From Octadecabacter antarcticus 307 (lineage in GTDB: Bacteria > Pseudomonadota > Alphaproteobacteria > Rhodobacterales > Rhodobacteraceae): a stretch of 64,000 nucleotides of DNA. The notes beneath the pieces were generated by a model. That model made no database searches. It had not been told where the DNA came from and saw only the letters and a program-made list of their open reading frames with translations. The position numbers and the translations under genes are program-made. Shown here piece after piece: positions 60,937 through 64,000 of this stretch; position 1 is the stretch's first letter, and every line of letters begins with the position of its first letter. Where the stretch lies: positions 4,268,501 to 4,332,500 of the forward strand of contig NC_020911.1 in NCBI RefSeq assembly GCF_000155675.2. The letters run 5' to 3'.

Positions 60937-61326
60937 TTAGACGCGGCGGCGCTTTGGTGGACGGCAGCCGTTGTGCGCCATTGGCGTTACGTCGCGGATG
61001 GACGTAACGTTCAGCCCAGCAGCCGCCAATGCGCGCAATGCGGATTCACGACCAGACCCTGGACCCTGCACTTCGACTTCCAGCGTCTTAACGCCATGTT
61101 CTTGTGCTTTCTTGGCGACATCTTCCGCAGCCATCTGTGCTGCGTAAGGTGTGGATTTGCGCGAACCCTTGAAGCCCATCGTGCCAGCAGACGACCATGC
61201 GATCGCATTGCCCTGTACGTCGGAAATCAGGATTGTTGTGTTGTTGAACGAAGAATTCACGTGAGCAACGCCAGCGGCGATGTTCTTGGAGACCTTCTTC
61301 TTGGTGCGTTTAGGATCGCGTGCCAT
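60937..61326 (-). CDS. rpsK: 30S ribosomal protein S11
   Basis: 129 residues, the standard length: '[20 protein letters not shown]', '[20 protein letters not shown]', '[20 protein letters not shown]' and the terminal '[17 protein letters not shown]'. Located 123 bp upstream of rpoA and 15 bp behind rpsM. Confidence 0.98.
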   Translation of the reverse strand: MARDPKRTKKKVSKNIAAGVAHVNSSFNNTTILISDVQGNAIAWSSAGTMGFKGSRKSTPYAAQMAAEDVAKKAQEHGVKTLEVEVQGPGSGRESALRALAAAGLNVTSIRDVTPMAHNGCRPPKRRRV

Positions 61327-61341
61327 TGATTAGGTCCTCCC

Positions 61342-61710
61342 TTATTTCTTCTTACCGGCAATGGCCTTAGCGGGACCTTTGCGAGTACGTGCGTTTGTGG
61401 ATGTACGCTGACCGCGAACGGGCAGGTTACGGCGGTGACGCAGGCCACGGTATGAACCAAGGTCCATTGCGCGCTTGATGTTCATCTGAACTTCGCGGCG
61501 CAGGTCGCCTTCAACCATGTAGTTTGCGTCAATGTGCTCGCGGATCGCGAGAACTTCGGCGTCGGACAATTCGTTAACACGACGGGTAACGTCGATCTTA
61601 ACGGCCTCGCAGATAGCTGCTGCTGAGGTGTTACCGATTCCGGTGATATATGTGAGGGCGATTGGAACCCGCTTTGCAGTCGGGATGTTTACGCCGGCAA
61701 TACGTGCCAC
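61342..61710 (-). CDS. rpsM: 30S ribosomal protein S13
   Basis: 122 residues from GTG 61710: '(V)[18 protein letters not shown]', '[20 protein letters not shown]', '[20 protein letters not shown]', '[20 protein letters not shown]'. The GTG has AAGGAA ten bases upstream and gives the normal S13 length; the open frame extends upstream to 61761 but that part is not S13-like. Confidence 0.97.
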   Translation of the reverse strand: MARIAGVNIPTAKRVPIALTYITGIGNTSAAAICEAVKIDVTRRVNELSDAEVLAIREHIDANYMVEGDLRREVQMNIKRAMDLGSYRGLRHRRNLPVRGQRTSTNARTRKGPAKAIAGKKK

Positions 61711-61916
61711 GTGTGCAATTCCTTTTCGTTGCGGGTCCGTCATTCCAGACCCTTTTTTCACAACGTAAGCCCGAAGCGTGCGCAGCTGGCCTAAGTCATA
61801 TCAAGGTGTTCTGCGCATGGTGCGACCACGCGCGATACTCCCTCAGATTCGGTGAGGGAACGGCGCTGTTTAGAAGCGTTAAGGAAGTGCGTCAACCCCT
61901 GCTTGCAATGGCCTGC

Positions 61917-62108
61917 TCAACCGCAGGCGTGAGCCCGCGCAGCATCATCTTGGATATACCGAAGGGAACCGTCGTCCATGCAAAACTCTATTGGCATGTT
62001 TGGTTCACCAGCCAAAACACCAGCAAAGCCACCGACCGCCAGACCAATGATTGCTCCGAGGAAAATACCGCCAAAAGACGTAAATATGCGATTCAACGAC
62101 TTAGCCAA
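61917..62108 (-). CDS. Small putative membrane protein between adk and rpsM
   Basis: 63 residues from a TTG at 62108 that overlaps the end of adk by eight bases. One hydrophobic, Gly-rich segment ('[20 protein letters not shown]') could span the membrane; the C-terminal part '[20 protein letters not shown]' is polar. I do not recognise it. The TTG start and lack of known homologues make it uncertain, but the hydrophobic pattern in a short overlapping frame is suggestive. Confidence 0.4.
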   Translation of the reverse strand: MAKSLNRIFTSFGGIFLGAIIGLAVGGFAGVLAGEPNMPIEFCMDDGSLRYIQDDAARAHACG

Positions 62109-62745
62109 GAACGCCAGCTATTTCAGCCGCAACAACGTCCATTGATCCAAGCCCGTTTACCGAAGAAAGCTGACCTTTGGCGTAATAGTAGCCAATCAGC
62201 GGTGATGTCTGCTTGTAATAGGCCAGCAGACGGGTCTTGAGGCTGTGTTCGTTATCGTCCGCGCGGCGCTGGAACTTGGAGGCCCCGCAATTCGTGCATT
62301 TCTCGTCCGCGGGGATCGGTTTGGTCGCGTCATTATAGACCTCACCACATTCGCCACAGGTCGAGCGTGCCGTGATGCGCGCAACGAGCGCCTCGTCGTC
62401 CACGGCCATTTCGACCACGTTCTGGAGATTTTGGCCCATCTCGGACATCAATTCAGCCAGCGCATCGGCTTGTGCCAAAGTGCGCGGGAAACCGTCAAAA
62501 ATGAACCCACCGGTGTGTGACGTGTCTTCTAACTGTTCGCGGATCAGGCCGATGACGATCTCGTCCGTGACCAGATTACCCGCGTCCATAACTGCCGCAA
62601 CCTTTTTGCCCATTGCCGTACCGGATGACCGTGCTGCCCGCAGCATGTCGCCCGTAGATAATTGCACCATATCGCGGCTATCGACTAATTTACGCGCTTG
62701 TGTACCTTTTCCAGCGCCGGGTGGTCCAAGAAGGATAATGTTCAT
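62101..62745 (-). CDS. adk: Adenylate kinase
   Basis: 214 residues, long-lid type. P-loop '[20 protein letters not shown]', NMP region '[20 protein letters not shown]', '[20 protein letters not shown]'. The LID holds four Cys (CGEC...CTNC) that would bind zinc, as in other metal-containing adenylate kinases. Converts ATP and AMP to two ADP. The start overlaps the secY stop (ATGA). Confidence 0.97.
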   Translation of the reverse strand: MNIILLGPPGAGKGTQARKLVDSRDMVQLSTGDMLRAARSSGTAMGKKVAAVMDAGNLVTDEIVIGLIREQLEDTSHTGGFIFDGFPRTLAQADALAELMSEMGQNLQNVVEMAVDDEALVARITARSTCGECGEVYNDATKPIPADEKCTNCGASKFQRRADDNEHSLKTRLLAYYKQTSPLIGYYYAKGQLSSVNGLGSMDVVAAEIAGVLG

Positions 62746-64000
62746 TTGCGCGCAGGGCTCCGCTTTTTGCCGCCCCGCTTACCGCGCAGTTGGCTTTTCT
62801 CGATCAGACCCTCGTATTGATGGGCGAGTAGATGAGACTGGATTTGTTGGATGGTGTCCATCCCCACGCTAACAATAATCAGAACCGACGTGCCGCCAAA
62901 GTAGAACGGAATGGAAAACTGGCTACGCAGAATTTCAGGCAAAAGACACACGAGCGCCAGATAACCGGATCCCAAAACAAGAATGCGTGTCACGACATAA
63001 TCAAGATATTCCTGCGTGCGCTTTCCGGGACGGATGCCAGGAACAAAGCCATTCTGATTTTTCAGGTTGTCAGCAACTTCGTCTGTCTTGAACGCAACTT
63101 CGCGGGTGTAGAAGAACGTGAAGAACACGATCATCGCCGTGAAGAACAACAGGTACAGCGGTTGGCCCGGGCCAAAATATGCAAGCAACGTGGACATCAC
63201 AGGGCCCGCCGTTTCGCCACCCGAAAACGTCGACAGCGTCGTCGGGAGCAAAAGAAGCGCTGACGCAAAGATCGCCGGGATAACGCCAGCAGGGTTCACC
63301 TTGATAGGCAGGTGGCTTGACCCGCCATCAAAGACCTTCATGCCGACTTGACGGCGCGGGTACTGGATATGGATCTTGCGCAAGCTGCGTTCCATGAAGA
63401 CCACAAATGCAAGGATCACTATGACCATGGCAAAGACGCCCAGCACCAGACCCCAGTTGTTGGTTTCCTGACCTTGGGCCAGAAATCCAGCAAGGGCTGC
63501 GGGAACTTCGGCGATGATACCAACGAAAATGATGAGCGAGATACCGTTACCGATGCCACGCGCGGTAATTTGTTCGCCCAACCACATCAGGAACATCGTT
63601 CCGCCGACAAGTGTAATGACGCAGGCAATTTTAAAATACAGACCCGGATCGGTGACAAGGCCACCGGCCTCAAGACCCGATGCCATGCCGTAGGCTTGGA
63701 ACGTTGCCAGCACCACAGTGCCATAGCGTGTGTATTGGTTCAGCTTCTTGCGGCCAGCGTCACCCTCTTTCTTGAGGTTCTTGAGCGGCTCCCACATCGC
63801 GCCGAGCAGCTGCACGATAATGGACGCAGAAATATAAGGCATGATGCCCAAAGCAAAGATACCCATGCGCGCCAGAGCGCCACCAGTAAACATCGACAAA
63901 ATCCCGCCGATACCTGCTGCGGCTTCGTCCATAAACGACCGCAATTGATCTGAATCGATGCCAGGAACGGGAATATATGTGCCGATGCGGTACACGACGA
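62742..64000 (-). CDS. secY: Preprotein translocase subunit SecY, N-terminus outside window
   Basis: The frame is open to the right edge. About 417 residues are visible, beginning at the end of membrane segment 1 ('[20 protein letters not shown]'). Characteristic parts: '[20 protein letters not shown]', '[20 protein letters not shown]', 'LWLGEQ'-type loop ([20 protein letters not shown]), '[20 protein letters not shown]', '[20 protein letters not shown]'. Forms the SecYEG channel. Roughly 30-40 N-terminal residues are missing. Confidence 0.97.
   Translation of the reverse strand, partial: VVYRIGTYIPVPGIDSDQLRSFMDEAAAGIGGILSMFTGGALARMGIFALGIMPYISASIIVQLLGAMWEPLKNLKKEGDAGRKKLNQYTRYGTVVLATFQAYGMASGLEAGGLVTDPGLYFKIACVITLVGGTMFLMWLGEQITARGIGNGISLIIFVGIIAEVPAALAGFLAQGQETNNWGLVLGVFAMVIVILAFVVFMERSLRKIHIQYPRRQVGMKVFDGGSSHLPIKVNPAGVIPAIFASALLLLPTTLSTFSGGETAGPVMSTLLAYFGPGQPLYLLFFTAMIVFFTFFYTREVAFKTDEVADNLKNQNGFVPGIRPGKRTQEYLDYVVTRILVLGSGYLALVCLLPEILRSQFSIPFYFGGTSVLIIVSVGMDTIQQIQSHLLAHQYEGLIEKSQLRGKRGGKKRSPARK

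Overview
The window looks like the chromosome of a marine alphaproteobacterium of the Roseobacter group (Rhodobacteraceae). The core genes are of that type: a secY-adk-rpsM-rpsK-rpoA-rplQ ribosomal block, rpmH-rnpA-yidD with yidC-engB-argB nearby, an aap/bzt amino-acid ABC operon, an ATP12-type assembly factor, and a TtcA remnant of roseobacter type. The density of insertion sequences and broken genes in the first 43 kb resembles the highly plastic polar Octadecabacter genomes. That genus-level guess is inference only.

Region 1 (1-10.4 kb) is decayed. A GH20 hexosaminidase runs in from the left edge, followed by an MFS transporter broken by an in-frame stop and cut off by an IS3 element of the IS407 type. 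That IS3 is itself split by an IS110-family element whose transposase carries a 13-bp tandem duplication. Beyond it lie a hydrolase tail, a TetR regulator facing a flavodoxin-like oxidoreductase (broken by a 14-bp tandem duplication) with palindromic operators between them, a DUF2975 membrane protein, and a second IS110-type gene interrupted by an IS1595 element.

Region 2 (10.4-19.5 kb) holds an RND efflux pair (adaptor and permease), a gene-poor relic stretch, and a SapC-family protein next to a glycine/aspartate-repeat surface protein with a C-terminal Hint domain.

Region 3 (19.9-25.3 kb) is a three-level nest: an old minus-strand IS3 relic is split by a plus-strand IS3 of the same type (3-bp target repeat ATG), which is split by an IS110-family element. 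It abuts the truncated end of a sugar-hydrolase gene and a MalK-type ATPase.

Region 4 (25.5-36.7 kb) is a complete ABC import operon (binding protein, two permeases, a small membrane protein, two ATPases, a DhaK/DhaL kinase) transcribed away from a LacI-type regulator, with a long inverted repeat between them. Next come an IS21 remnant, an IS3 element, an integrase stub and tRNA-Arg(ACG).

Region 5 (36.7-64 kb) is mostly intact housekeeping sequence: histidine kinase, flavoprotein reductase, TVP38 protein, rpmH/rnpA/yidD, a heavily decayed ttcA, a GGDEF/EAL protein, yidC-MOSC-engB-argB-ferredoxin-SixA, aapJQMP (with an oversized AapM), ATP12, rluC, crcB, rarA and the alpha operon.

The most unusual signals are: (i) a family of ~37-39-bp palindromic inserts with covarying stems, three of them inside IS3 transposase genes and two in frame; (ii) two different IS110-family elements that both entered IS3 transposase genes directly after the codon of the second catalytic Asp; (iii) gene breakage by short tandem duplications; (iv) an AapM permease with a ~360-residue helical insertion.
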